The notes beneath the pieces were generated by a model. It was given only the letters and a program-made list of their open reading frames with translations, was not told the DNA's origin and searched no databases. Position numbers and translations under genes: made by a program. A stretch of DNA of 64,000 nt from Bacteroidota bacterium (lineage in GTDB: Bacteria; Bacteroidota; Bacteroidia; Bacteroidales; F082): assembly GCA_013203805.1 (NCBI GenBank), contig JABMPH010000504.1:1-64000 (forward strand), given 5' to 3'. This document shows, one piece after another, positions 54,101 to 61,090 of this stretch; position 1 is the stretch's first letter, and every line of letters starts with the position of its first letter.

Positions 54101-55267
54101 TCTGAAAGTTGAAACACTTTGTGGAATTGGATCATTAAACTCAAAAACATCAGGTACAAAGGTGCCTGCTGTAATATTGTGTTGAACATCATCATATTGA
54201 TAAATTCGGCCAAGTTTGTTTCCATCATTTGAAACACCATATATATGTCCATCAGGTGCAGTTTGAAGGAATGTTCTACCATAGTCGTAATAAGGTGCAA
54301 CGGAATGAACATATACAATGTCGGTGGTGGATGCATAGGTTACATAGTTTATCTTCACAATCCCTCCATCTGTTGTTGATATATAAAGCATGTTGTCTTC
54401 GAGAGTTGAGAACTCTATTCCACCAATTCTACCCAAATCAAGATCAATTATTTTAGGTGTTCCACTGTTCACAACTATTATTTGGTCAACAATAACCCAA
54501 TTTTGGTAAAGATCATAGGTGCCATGAGTCCATGCAATAACATCATTGTTATTATCAACAATATATTCAAGGTTGTAAGCGTCAAAATGCTTCTCGGATA
54601 AATCTGTATGATTTTCGGTAATAATATCAGCAATAAATTGAACTCCGTTCTCTGTGATGATCCAATGACGAAGAGCTGCATCTTCATATGGATTACCTGG
54701 TTCTGTTCGAATTGTTGATGTAAACATTTCTCTTTCTCCTCCTATTTCCTCGCCAATTGCAAAACCGGTATAACCAAATCTAACACCTCCGATTATATGA
54801 CTATCGCTATCTAATGTAGCTTGGCTGGATGAATAATTGATTTGGTTATACTTGAGATTACAACTTGTCACCCGCTCTTCTATATAAAATGAATAGTATT
54901 TATCAACATGGTTGGGTTTATTAATTATTTGATATTCTTGTTGTAATTTTTGATTTGTCCATGGATCATATGTATTGCTGTAGCAAAGCTGGGGTCCTAT
55001 AACGTAAAAATTCCGATCATAGTTGTTGTTGTAGGCACCGCCAGACACATAGCAATAATTATCACCATTAAATATTGGTGTTTCAGGCAATTGTAGTTTT
55101 TCAATGGAGCCATCACTATTAAACGTTAATTGATAGGTCCCATAGGATTGGTAGTAAGCATTCTCTATTGTAGGTAGAACCCACCTGCCAAGCACATGTT
55201 GAGCATTTAAATTGTTCAACATACTAATTGATAGTATTGTAAATATTATTAAAATATATTTTTTCAT
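51119..55267 (-). CDS. Giant T9SS surface protein with propeller and beta-helix regions (1382 aa)
   Basis: Signal peptide at 1-22 (MKKYILIIFTILSISMLNNL, ending NAQ). The N-terminal third has propeller-like strands (IEFSTLEDNMLYISTTDGGI, APDGHIYGVSNDGNKLGRIY). A proline-free beta domain (CPGDTDGSVIIYVSGGAPFE) follows; the middle is a right-handed beta-helix-like region (ITFNNSTILMGPDAKIIIEA, ELILNSTTLTHHAACNDPWH, SFEINDLYLFNQ). About 250 helical residues (YALNLSDYENVKMLYDNLED) come before the end. The C-terminal T9SS type A domain is IPNPAKDWTEFKY, NIPNGVYIITLSTNG and TNKMIINH. No enzymatic motif was recognised. A GTAT tetranucleotide repeat lies 95 bases upstream of the ATG. Confidence 0.87.
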   Translation of the reverse strand: MKKYILIIFTILSISMLNNLNAQHVLGRWVLPTIENAYYQSYGTYQLTFNSDGSIEKLQLPETPIFNGDNYCYVSGGAYNNNYDRNFYVIGPQLCYSNTYDPWTNQKLQQEYQIINKPNHVDKYYSFYIEERVTSCNLKYNQINYSSSQATLDSDSHIIGGVRFGYTGFAIGEEIGGEREMFTSTIRTEPGNPYEDAALRHWIITENGVQFIADIITENHTDLSEKHFDAYNLEYIVDNNNDVIAWTHGTYDLYQNWVIVDQIIVVNSGTPKIIDLDLGRIGGIEFSTLEDNMLYISTTDGGIVKINYVTYASTTDIVYVHSVAPYYDYGRTFLQTAPDGHIYGVSNDGNKLGRIYQYDDVQHNITAGTFVPDVFEFNDPIPQSVSTFREFENKNYYILPENSNTWVPLEAEAFPEDVTCPGDTDGSVIIYVSGGAPFEAPNDPYTIECTSDPSIIFSWDDDGYFYANNLGEGTYDYIITDSYDNEFIGSFLIGVDFDDYTYKEHFTFQQEDPFNNVILSFAKGFTIPKGVKITFNNSTILMGPDAKIIIEAGTMENIGDGIPGVNGGELILNSTTLTHHAACNDPWHGIEVRGIKIASQLQYANGLVYQGKLVVENSSLIKNAVLAVTNNNPQNVGSVGGIVLASNSTFENNITSINFMPYQNFNSVAPEIKLPYRCEFISCSFEINDLYLFNQYMAEQIKLDNVAGINFRGCTFSNYNTSWPNRGTGINSFNAGYKLLDYSYAGVDYHCEFNNLYKGINVLNDISSTNTIMVDNAEFINNSIGAYISAVNNVIIINSNFEVGYNYIDTSCGYSMGYGIDIHSSVGFAIEENQFSKFTGGQTGYYTGIRAFECPVYVDFIYNNDFQNLSYGNYAYGTNRANTWNEALGLKYECNTNSQNNVDFIVTDVEPIEAMIHSYHGDNNVRASGNTFSEIIFPEINWSFRQEGYRDINWYYCNETNCPDQFPEHVFRYHPDHFQIDIEQSNDCLSHYGEGGDIKFSSVKRQQIETEYALNLSDYENVKMLYDNLEDGGSTTSELLDIQTAVPDDMWVLRSQLLGDSPHLSEEVLKEVADRTDVFPESAIFDIMAANPDEMKKEELLNYLENKEDPLPDYMISILRDLSTGSTYKTVLVQDMAYYGSERLKAAQDIIRSILSDTIVDKVDYRNWLDNIGIMGSDKQIINSYLSEGDTSNALTLLNMLPGLYELQGDQLDALNDYSYMVNLNIKLKSENRSIYQLDSLEIADLIWLADSSTKEARSYARNILEFAYDDSYCNCLYVSDSNTMKSSDINISGYNQLMICTIEAIPNPAKDWTEFKYQLPHNSVGGKITITDIRGSILEALSVSGNEGVKLWDTRNIPNGVYIITLSTNGYSSTNKMIINH

Positions 55268-55362
55268 GATTTTTTGTAATTAGTTAATTTAAGGGATAAA
55301 TAAGAAATAGGTTTTGGAATATCGAGATGTGTGATATTTAAGGGGGGTGGAGGTCTAATGGA

Positions 55363-55388
55363 GTATGTATGTATGTATGTATGTATGT
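55363..55388. repeat. Tetranucleotide simple repeat (GTAT), 6.5 copies
   Basis: GTATGTATGTATGTATGTAT continues for 26 bases without interruption, about 95 bases before the start of the 1382-residue surface protein gene. Slipped-strand change of copy number could alter promoter spacing. Confidence 0.9.
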
Positions 55389-55690
55389 CCGTCTCCGTTG
55401 TCCTCCGACGGATAAATATGTCCTTCTCATCTATGTTTCGTTGGATAGATGAAGGTGCTAATGATACATAACAAAGCAACTTGTACCCATTTGGAGTACA
55501 GTATAAAAAAATGGATGATATTGATTTTCTCAACATCGCATATTCAATGGGTTAGTGGTATCTACTTATTAGTACCCAAAAAACTTTTTTTTATACCTAC
55601 TAGTAAACTTTTTTATGAAAATAAAGTCTATTTATAATGGGTATAGATTATAAATTGTTAGAGACAGTCAAAATTGGTACTATTGTATGG

Positions 55691-55734
55691 AGATTTTTCG
55701 TCACTCCTTATAGTCGTTTCCCTCGAAATTGACA
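55691..55734 (-). repeat. REP-like intergenic element fragment
   Basis: On the minus strand TGTCAATTTCGAGGGAAACG continues to GAGTGACGAAAAATCT. This matches the general shape of the TGTCATTTCGAGCGAAG...GAAATCT repeats that I know from Bacteroidota intergenic DNA and is analogous to the element at 20722-20802. Confidence 0.55.
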
Positions 55735-55801
55735 GATACCACATAGGTGCGCATTTCATAGGAGAGGTAGTCATGTGATTGGTTAATATGATTAGATGTT
55801 A

Positions 55802-56503
55802 TTACAGGTTTTTAAGAGCAATGGTGTGGCATGCTACTATACCAGCAGTTTCGGTACGTAATCTTGATTTGCCCAAACGAATAGGAACAAAGCCATTTTG
55901 TTTAGCTAGGTTGAATTCTTCTTTACTAAAATCACCTTCGGGACCAATGAGTATTAAGGCATTATTGCCTGGGATATATTGTTCAAATAATTCATTCGTT
56001 ACTTCATCATCAATGTAGGCAATGTATTTATAACCATCAAAATCCTGTTTAATAAAATCATTGTACCTTTGTTTGTTATTTAACTTAGGATGGTAAGATT
56101 TTAAAGATTGTTTCATGGCTGAAGTAATAACCTTATTTAATCTATCAACTTTAATCTCTTTCCTTTCAGAATGGTAACAGATTATGGGCGTAATAATATC
56201 AATTCCTATTTCGGTTGATTTTTCAAGAAACCACTCGTATCTTGTAATATTTTTTGTGGGAGCAATGGCAATTTGCAGTATAGTATCTCGCTTATCCTTG
56301 CCAATTGTTTTCTCAGTAATTTCAATAACGCATTTTTTCGAATTTGCATCAACAATAATACACTTGTAGTTGTAGCCTTTTCCATCCGTGAAAAAAACAA
56401 TATCTCCAACAGTTTTCCTAAGTACTCGAATTATATGCTTTGACTCTTCCTCACTGAGGGTAGTTACAGGCTCGACAATATTTGGGGAATAGAATAAATT
56501 CAT
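55802..56503 (-). CDS. rsmE: 16S rRNA (uracil-1498-N3)-methyltransferase
   Basis: 233 residues, SPOUT-fold methyltransferase. It methylates U1498 of 16S rRNA with SAM. Motifs are LSEEESKHIIRVLRKTVGD, VFFTDGKGYNYKCIIV, LQIAIAPTKNITRYEWFLEK, the ATEIGV-like STEIGIDIITPIICYHSER, and the knot residues NNALILIGPEGDFSKEEF and IRLGKSRLRTETAGIVA. Full length. Single gene on the minus strand with surface-protein genes on either side. Confidence 0.95.
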   Translation of the reverse strand: MNLFYSPNIVEPVTTLSEEESKHIIRVLRKTVGDIVFFTDGKGYNYKCIIVDANSKKCVIEITEKTIGKDKRDTILQIAIAPTKNITRYEWFLEKSTEIGIDIITPIICYHSERKEIKVDRLNKVITSAMKQSLKSYHPKLNNKQRYNDFIKQDFDGYKYIAYIDDEVTNELFEQYIPGNNALILIGPEGDFSKEEFNLAKQNGFVPIRLGKSRLRTETAGIVACHTIALKNL

Positions 56504-56585
56504 TTTTACAAAGATTTCAAAAAAAATAGTCCAACCTATAAGATTGGACTATTACTATGAACGATTATCAATAGTTCAAATATAA

Positions 56586-59492
56586 CTATTTAATAATTAA
56601 CTTTTCAACTACTGACCCAAAATCTCCGTTAAGTCTAACAAAGTATACTCCTGAATTCCAATTTGTGGATTCATTTATAACGATGCGATTGTTATTTGTG
56701 TTAAGGGTTTGATTATACACTATTTGGCCTATGTGATTAGTAACTAGTACACTGCTGTAGTTGCTTTCGTTGGGTAATACAATTGTAAATGACCCTCCTG
56801 TAGGGTTAGGATAAATACGAATTTGCTCGTTAGCACGACTAATTTCTGATTGACCTACAGTTTGAGATACAGCAACATTATCGATAAAAATAGGATTGCC
56901 AAAGTAACTATAAGTTTCAAAAGCAATTCTTACATCAGATGATCCGGCATATTCCGAAATATTCAACATCACACAGTTTGCTCCCCAACCCGACATACAC
57001 CAGTCGGATTCTACTTCAGGGAAAAAATCATAATCGGTTGGTTCATGAGTAGCAAAATTACCCGTTCCATCTTCGCCACCTTCCCAAATACGATTCCATG
57101 TTTCGCCACAGTTGGTGGATATATAAACAATCAATGAATCGGTGTAATCAATAACTTGAGTATTTTGAGCATAAGCGTGTTGAAACTCTAAATGTGCTGA
57201 TGTTAATCCTTCGAGGTTAAAAGGAGCCGAAATTAATCTATCGCGCTGTGCTATGGCAAAATAATCTCTAAAGTTAACTGCAGGAGCATGCGATCCGGGT
57301 GTAGTACCACCAATTTCATACATTTCCCAGGTTACATCACTATCTGGATTCTCAATTGTCCAACCATAATTATCAAAACCATTATCTTCAAAAGTATCTA
57401 TAAAGTAAGGAGTGTAGCCACCAGAGTTGATCATATCGGTTTTTGTTAATTCGGATGAACCGTTTAAGTTCCATGATGTTAGGGTAACTGAATAATTCGT
57501 TTTTGAATTAAAAACAACTTCAGGGTTTTGACTTGTCTCATCTGTTCCGTTAACATATTCAATATCAGAAGGTTCAAACGACCACAGCCATTGAATTGGG
57601 CTGAGAGCTGTTAAATCCTGGAATTTAACTGGTTCACCAAAACAGAAGATATTAACATCAGAAGTGAAATCAACATTTGGAAGTACCGTTGAACTAACAG
57701 TTATATATGTTTCTTTAACCAATGAATCAATACCAAGATAATTAGAGCTTACTAATTTCACACTATAAACACCTTCTGCGATATAGAGTACGTTTTCTGG
57801 ATTTTGGTCAGTTGATGTTGAAGGAATTCCACCCTCAAAAGTCCATGTCCAATCAGATGGAATACCTGATGTTAGGTCACTGAAATTAATAGTTTCACCC
57901 ACAGGAATTAATACTTCATCAGATGTAAAATCTACAACCGGAATAGCCACAAAGTTAAAAGAGGCAATTTGAGTTTTCCATCCCCATCCACCATTAGTAT
58001 ATTCGGTTGTAAACCAGAATGTGTTATGATCAGTAGGATCTATCCTCATGGAGGAATAATCGCCCCATCGGCTAACGCCGGTTTGGGATTTTGTTCCTTC
58101 GTATATACTTGTTTCATCAATATCAAATATTCCTAATCCAAGTGGAGAACCGGCTGATTGTCCAGCTACACGGATTGATGGATATGTATTGCTGCTGGAT
58201 ACTGAATATCCCGCAGCAATATCACCATTTTGATTCATTGATACGCTACCCATCCAACGATTCTCTCCATCTTCAGGAGCGTAAGTACTTTGTTGATAAA
58301 TACTCCATCCCGATCCATAATTTCTTAATTCATACCATCTTACACCGGCTCTTCCACTTCCGGCATTTACAGTATGGTTTGTCATTAACACTTGATAATC
58401 ATCAAAGTTTCTATACTGTAGACGTACCATTGTCATGCCACTTAAATCATCTAATGTGGTACCCGTTCCTGGTTGTTCAATATTTATATTCTGTGAAGAA
58501 AATGGCTCGGTAATTAAGTCGTCGATACGGGTTACGGAAGAGTTTTGAGTATTATCCCAATCAACATCAATTTCCCACATTTTCAATCTGTTATATCCAA
58601 CATCAACAATATAATTAGGTGATCCGGCAGGAGGTTGCATTGTACCATCAGCATCAGCTGCAAGCAAACCATAGTGATTTGGGCCGATATTAAAATATAT
58701 CATTTCAGCATTGGGGTCACCAACAAGCATAGCTTCTCTATCGCAAATACTCATACCTGCCGTAAAGCCACTTCCAAATTGGTGAGTTGAAAAATAGTAA
58801 CCATCAGGCCAAACACCAAATTTTGGATAGTCGGGCATGTCATCAAATTGGAAGGCGTATCTATACCATTCTCCCAAAGGATCACTTGTTACTGATACCG
58901 CTATTAATTCATAGAAATATGGATTTTGTGGAAGCGAAAACTGGGTAGCTATCCATCTGTCAGCATATTCATCATAAATTATTATCGGGTCACCATCGTT
59001 TGTTGTTGACCATGGACCGGTAAAACCATCCCAAAGGGTGATATTGTCGACCGGGCCATACAATAAGTTCCCGCTTTTATCCCATATTGCAAAGCCTTGA
59101 TTCACCATTTGAAAATAATGGTCGTGACCTACATCGCCATCGGTATCAGGAGGAGCTACACCATATGTGTTTGTTACTCCACCAAAATTAACACCAACAG
59201 TACCTTGATTTCGGCCACCATACATAATCTTATCTTGTAATACAGGATCAGGTCCAGCCATTGGTTCTTGATGCTTTAATTCATCATCAATACCGAATTT
59301 ATTGGGGACAAGTTTATTTTTCCAGTTTCTTTTTCGTACTCCATATGGCACCTCTTCAATGGATCGAAGCGGTTTTGAAATATCAAAATGTACTGCTTTT
59401 GTAATTTTTTCAGGATGCAATACCTGTGAAATTACAATATTAGATGATGATAATACTATCATCAATGAAATTGTGAAAGTTAAAATTCTCAT
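56586..59492 (-). CDS. T9SS protein with propeller, PKD and choice-of-anchor-J-like domains (968 aa)
   Basis: A signal peptide (about 1-22) begins MRILTFTISLMIVLSSSNIV. The N-terminal 480 residues form a propeller-like domain (GVAPPDTDGDVGHDHYFQMV, GDPIIIYDEYADRWIATQFS, MPDYPKFGVWPDGYYFSTHQ, RAGVRWYELRNYGSGWSIYQ). Two PKD-like domains follow (WTWTFEGGIPST, WLWSFEPSD). A jelly-roll similar to choice-of-anchor J (FIDTFEDNGFDNYGWTIENP) leads to the T9SS type A tail (IRIYPNPTGGSFTIVLP, SGVYFVRLNGDFG, VEKLIIK). The N-terminal domain is homologous to the one in the interrupted gene 7235-10177 and shows what an intact member looks like. Probably surface-exposed; enzymatic activity unknown. Confidence 0.88.
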   Translation of the reverse strand: MRILTFTISLMIVLSSSNIVISQVLHPEKITKAVHFDISKPLRSIEEVPYGVRKRNWKNKLVPNKFGIDDELKHQEPMAGPDPVLQDKIMYGGRNQGTVGVNFGGVTNTYGVAPPDTDGDVGHDHYFQMVNQGFAIWDKSGNLLYGPVDNITLWDGFTGPWSTTNDGDPIIIYDEYADRWIATQFSLPQNPYFYELIAVSVTSDPLGEWYRYAFQFDDMPDYPKFGVWPDGYYFSTHQFGSGFTAGMSICDREAMLVGDPNAEMIYFNIGPNHYGLLAADADGTMQPPAGSPNYIVDVGYNRLKMWEIDVDWDNTQNSSVTRIDDLITEPFSSQNINIEQPGTGTTLDDLSGMTMVRLQYRNFDDYQVLMTNHTVNAGSGRAGVRWYELRNYGSGWSIYQQSTYAPEDGENRWMGSVSMNQNGDIAAGYSVSSSNTYPSIRVAGQSAGSPLGLGIFDIDETSIYEGTKSQTGVSRWGDYSSMRIDPTDHNTFWFTTEYTNGGWGWKTQIASFNFVAIPVVDFTSDEVLIPVGETINFSDLTSGIPSDWTWTFEGGIPSTSTDQNPENVLYIAEGVYSVKLVSSNYLGIDSLVKETYITVSSTVLPNVDFTSDVNIFCFGEPVKFQDLTALSPIQWLWSFEPSDIEYVNGTDETSQNPEVVFNSKTNYSVTLTSWNLNGSSELTKTDMINSGGYTPYFIDTFEDNGFDNYGWTIENPDSDVTWEMYEIGGTTPGSHAPAVNFRDYFAIAQRDRLISAPFNLEGLTSAHLEFQHAYAQNTQVIDYTDSLIVYISTNCGETWNRIWEGGEDGTGNFATHEPTDYDFFPEVESDWCMSGWGANCVMLNISEYAGSSDVRIAFETYSYFGNPIFIDNVAVSQTVGQSEISRANEQIRIYPNPTGGSFTIVLPNESNYSSVLVTNHIGQIVYNQTLNTNNNRIVINESTNWNSGVYFVRLNGDFGSVVEKLIIK

Positions 59493-59565
59493 AGTAGACT
59501 ATTAAATACGACTGATTATTAGGAGGATATGGTTGCGGTATCCCAAATATTTTTTCACTAACGCG

Positions 59566-59573
59566 CAAAAGTA
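59566..59573 (-). promoter_or_regulatory. Possible -7 promoter element of the 968-residue T9SS gene
   Basis: On the minus strand TACTTTTG fits TAnnTTTG and lies about 73 bases before the ATG at 59492. The -33 region has no clean TTTG. Confidence 0.4.
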
Positions 59574-59640
59574 AATTAATTTACACAACAATGACAATAC
59601 TTATCTAGAAAAGGTTGTTAAATAGGTGTTAAACGGTATT

Positions 59641-59706
59641 GAGTTTTTGGTTTAGAGTTTAGGGTTTTGGGTTTAGAGTTTTGAGTTTAGAGTTTTGGGT
59701 TTTTGA
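59641..59706. repeat. Telomere-like GTTTAGAGTTTTGGG degenerate tandem repeat
   Basis: The 66 bases repeat units such as GGTTTAGAGTTTAGGG and GTTTAGAGTTTTGAG with small variation. This sort of sequence is seen in intergenic DNA of other Bacteroidota. It lies after the cyd operon (minus strand) and could be part of its 3' end. Confidence 0.7.
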
Positions 59707-59801
59707 GTGCGGTTGTGGCTTATTATGAAGATTCTCTTTGTACGACCGTGGTTACCAGTGGAGAATTCCAAATTATCTCAAAACTTCCAGAATATTGTAC
59801 A

Positions 59802-59912
59802 TTATTTGGACAGTTTCTTGTCGAACTTTTTTACAGCAAACAAAACAATCCTGTAACTAAGGTAAATAAAAACAGGCCAGCTAATTAGCCAAAGTATTTC
59901 AGTTGTATACAT
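59802..59912 (-). CDS. 36-residue single-pass membrane protein after cydB (CydX-like candidate)
   Basis: ATG at 59910-59912, TAA at 59802-59804. The peptide MYTTEILWLISWPVFIYLSY continues with a hydrophobic stretch (RIVLFAVKK) and a charged tail (KKFDKKLSK), so there is one transmembrane helix with a positive C terminus. It starts 17 bases after the cydB stop on the same strand. CydX, CydY and CydH-type subunits of cytochrome bd oxidases are also short single-helix proteins encoded next to cydAB, so a structural subunit or assembly role is plausible. No sequence identity with E. coli CydX is claimed. Confidence 0.6.
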   Translation of the reverse strand: MYTTEILWLISWPVFIYLSYRIVLFAVKKFDKKLSK

Positions 59913-59929
59913 AGTGTTATCTTTTAACT

Positions 59930-61087
59930 TTAATAAGCGTGTGTGTCTTTTTCCATCTCATCTTCGGTTATCTTCTTTTTATTTAACGCAGACCATGCAT
60001 ACCAAATATAGGCAATTACAAATGGGACAATCAATGATACATACGACATTGCCACAAGCGTATAATTAGAGGAGGAGGCATTCTGAATTGTTAATGAACT
60101 TTGTAGGTCGTAGGTTGATGGATAAAAACATGTGTTATTAAATCCAGCAATAAGAAACAAGGCAAAAACTGTTAAAATTGTCCCACCACCGGTGATCCAA
60201 ATTGCTTTGTCGCCACATTTTTCAAAGTAGAAATAGCCCTTTATTATCCCAAATATTACTGCGACTACACCAGCCAGAAAAATTACTCCAACAACAGGCA
60301 TTTCCCATAGATTTAATAAATATTTATGCGCTTCCATTGAAACTTTACCGTTAACGGGGTTATAAGCAAAACCATCAATAATAATGATACTTGCCAGAAA
60401 AAATAAAAAGATGGCTAAGAAAGGGATTGCATTTGTAATCAATTGTTTTTTCGCCCGCTTTAGTATTGCGGTGTCATCAATACTATTAATGAAATACATC
60501 GATGCCAGTACTCGGGATAGAAAGAAAACTGCTAATCCCAGTGATAAGTTTACATAAGTTCCATATCTCATGAAATTAAAAGCGAGTTCAAGTCCTCGAT
60601 AGGGGGTTTCCCAAGTTGAACTATTCATATTATTAATTGAGAATTCAGAGCCAGTGAAAAAAGTACCAACAGCTGTTCCTATTAGTATTGTTCCCAATAA
60701 TCCGTTGATAAACAAGAAGGTTTCATACGTACGAGAACCAAGGAAATTATTTGGCTTGGAACGATATTCGTACGAAACAGCTTGAAAAATAAACGCAAAT
60801 AATATTAGCATCCATACCCAGTAAGCTCCACCGAAACTGGTTGCGTAAAACAATGGAAATGAAGCAAATGCAGCACCTCCAAAGGTTACAAGTATCGTAA
60901 ATGTTAAATCCCATTTGCGACCAAGGGCATTTATTATTATTTTTCGTTGGAGGTCGGTTTTACCCAGAGTATAAATTAATGTTTGCCCACCCTGAACGAA
61001 CAGCATAAACACCAAAATTGCACCAAGGAGAGAGACTACTGCCCACCAGTAATGCTGTAGTGTTAAGTAACTTAGATTTTCAAACAT
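59930..61087 (-). CDS. cydB: Cytochrome bd ubiquinol oxidase subunit II
   Basis: 385 residues with about nine membrane helices. With CydA it forms the high-affinity terminal oxidase that reduces O2 to water with quinol. Family-like parts are LQHYWWAVVSLLGAILVFML, FVQGGQTLIYTL, LGRKWDLTFTILVTFGGAAF, ASFPLFYATSFGGAYWVWML, YEYRSKPNN and NNTCFYPSTYDLQSSLTIQN. It starts 3 bases after the cydA stop, so translation is probably coupled. A short membrane ORF follows at 59912. Confidence 0.95.
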   Translation of the reverse strand: MFENLSYLTLQHYWWAVVSLLGAILVFMLFVQGGQTLIYTLGKTDLQRKIIINALGRKWDLTFTILVTFGGAAFASFPLFYATSFGGAYWVWMLILFAFIFQAVSYEYRSKPNNFLGSRTYETFLFINGLLGTILIGTAVGTFFTGSEFSINNMNSSTWETPYRGLELAFNFMRYGTYVNLSLGLAVFFLSRVLASMYFINSIDDTAILKRAKKQLITNAIPFLAIFLFFLASIIIIDGFAYNPVNGKVSMEAHKYLLNLWEMPVVGVIFLAGVVAVIFGIIKGYFYFEKCGDKAIWITGGGTILTVFALFLIAGFNNTCFYPSTYDLQSSLTIQNASSSNYTLVAMSYVSLIVPFVIAYIWYAWSALNKKKITEDEMEKDTHAY

Positions 61088-61090
61088 AAC

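Larger units (their letters stand above)
55268..55801. other. Intergenic region with repeats, no convincing gene
   Basis: 534 bases between the giant T9SS gene (-) and rsmE. It contains a (GTAT) repeat at 55363-55388, a CCGTC...GACGG hairpin just after it and the REP-like piece 55691-55734. Short open frames here have no start context or coding character and are not called. The promoter of the 1382-residue gene must lie in the first 200 bases, close to the repeat. Confidence 0.5.
59493..59801. other. Intergenic region with promoter and low-complexity repeat
   Basis: 309 bases. On the minus side a -7-like TACTTTTG (59566-59573) probably serves the 968-residue gene. From 59641 to 59706 there is a low-complexity GTTTAGAGTTTTGGG repeat. 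No gene is supported on the plus strand here; the open frame that crosses 59703-59888 lies opposite the small cyd-operon ORF and looks non-coding. Confidence 0.45.

Noticed and set aside
55363-55388. CRISPR array
   Set aside because: A simple four-base tract without spacers; no other regular repeat-spacer structure was seen in the window.
55264-55536. 90-codon minus-strand ORF upstream of the 1382-residue protein
   Set aside because: It runs through the GTAT repeat (giving a periodic His-Thr-Tyr-Ile peptide) and has no coding character.
55449-55637. Plus-strand ORF of 62 codons in the 55268-55801 spacer
   Set aside because: No promoter or conserved look, composition like random AT-rich DNA, and it overlaps hairpins and repeats.
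59703-59888. Plus-strand ORF of 61 codons downstream of cydB
   Set aside because: It lies mostly opposite the 36-codon minus-strand ORF, whose helix-plus-charged-tail pattern and operon position are more convincing.
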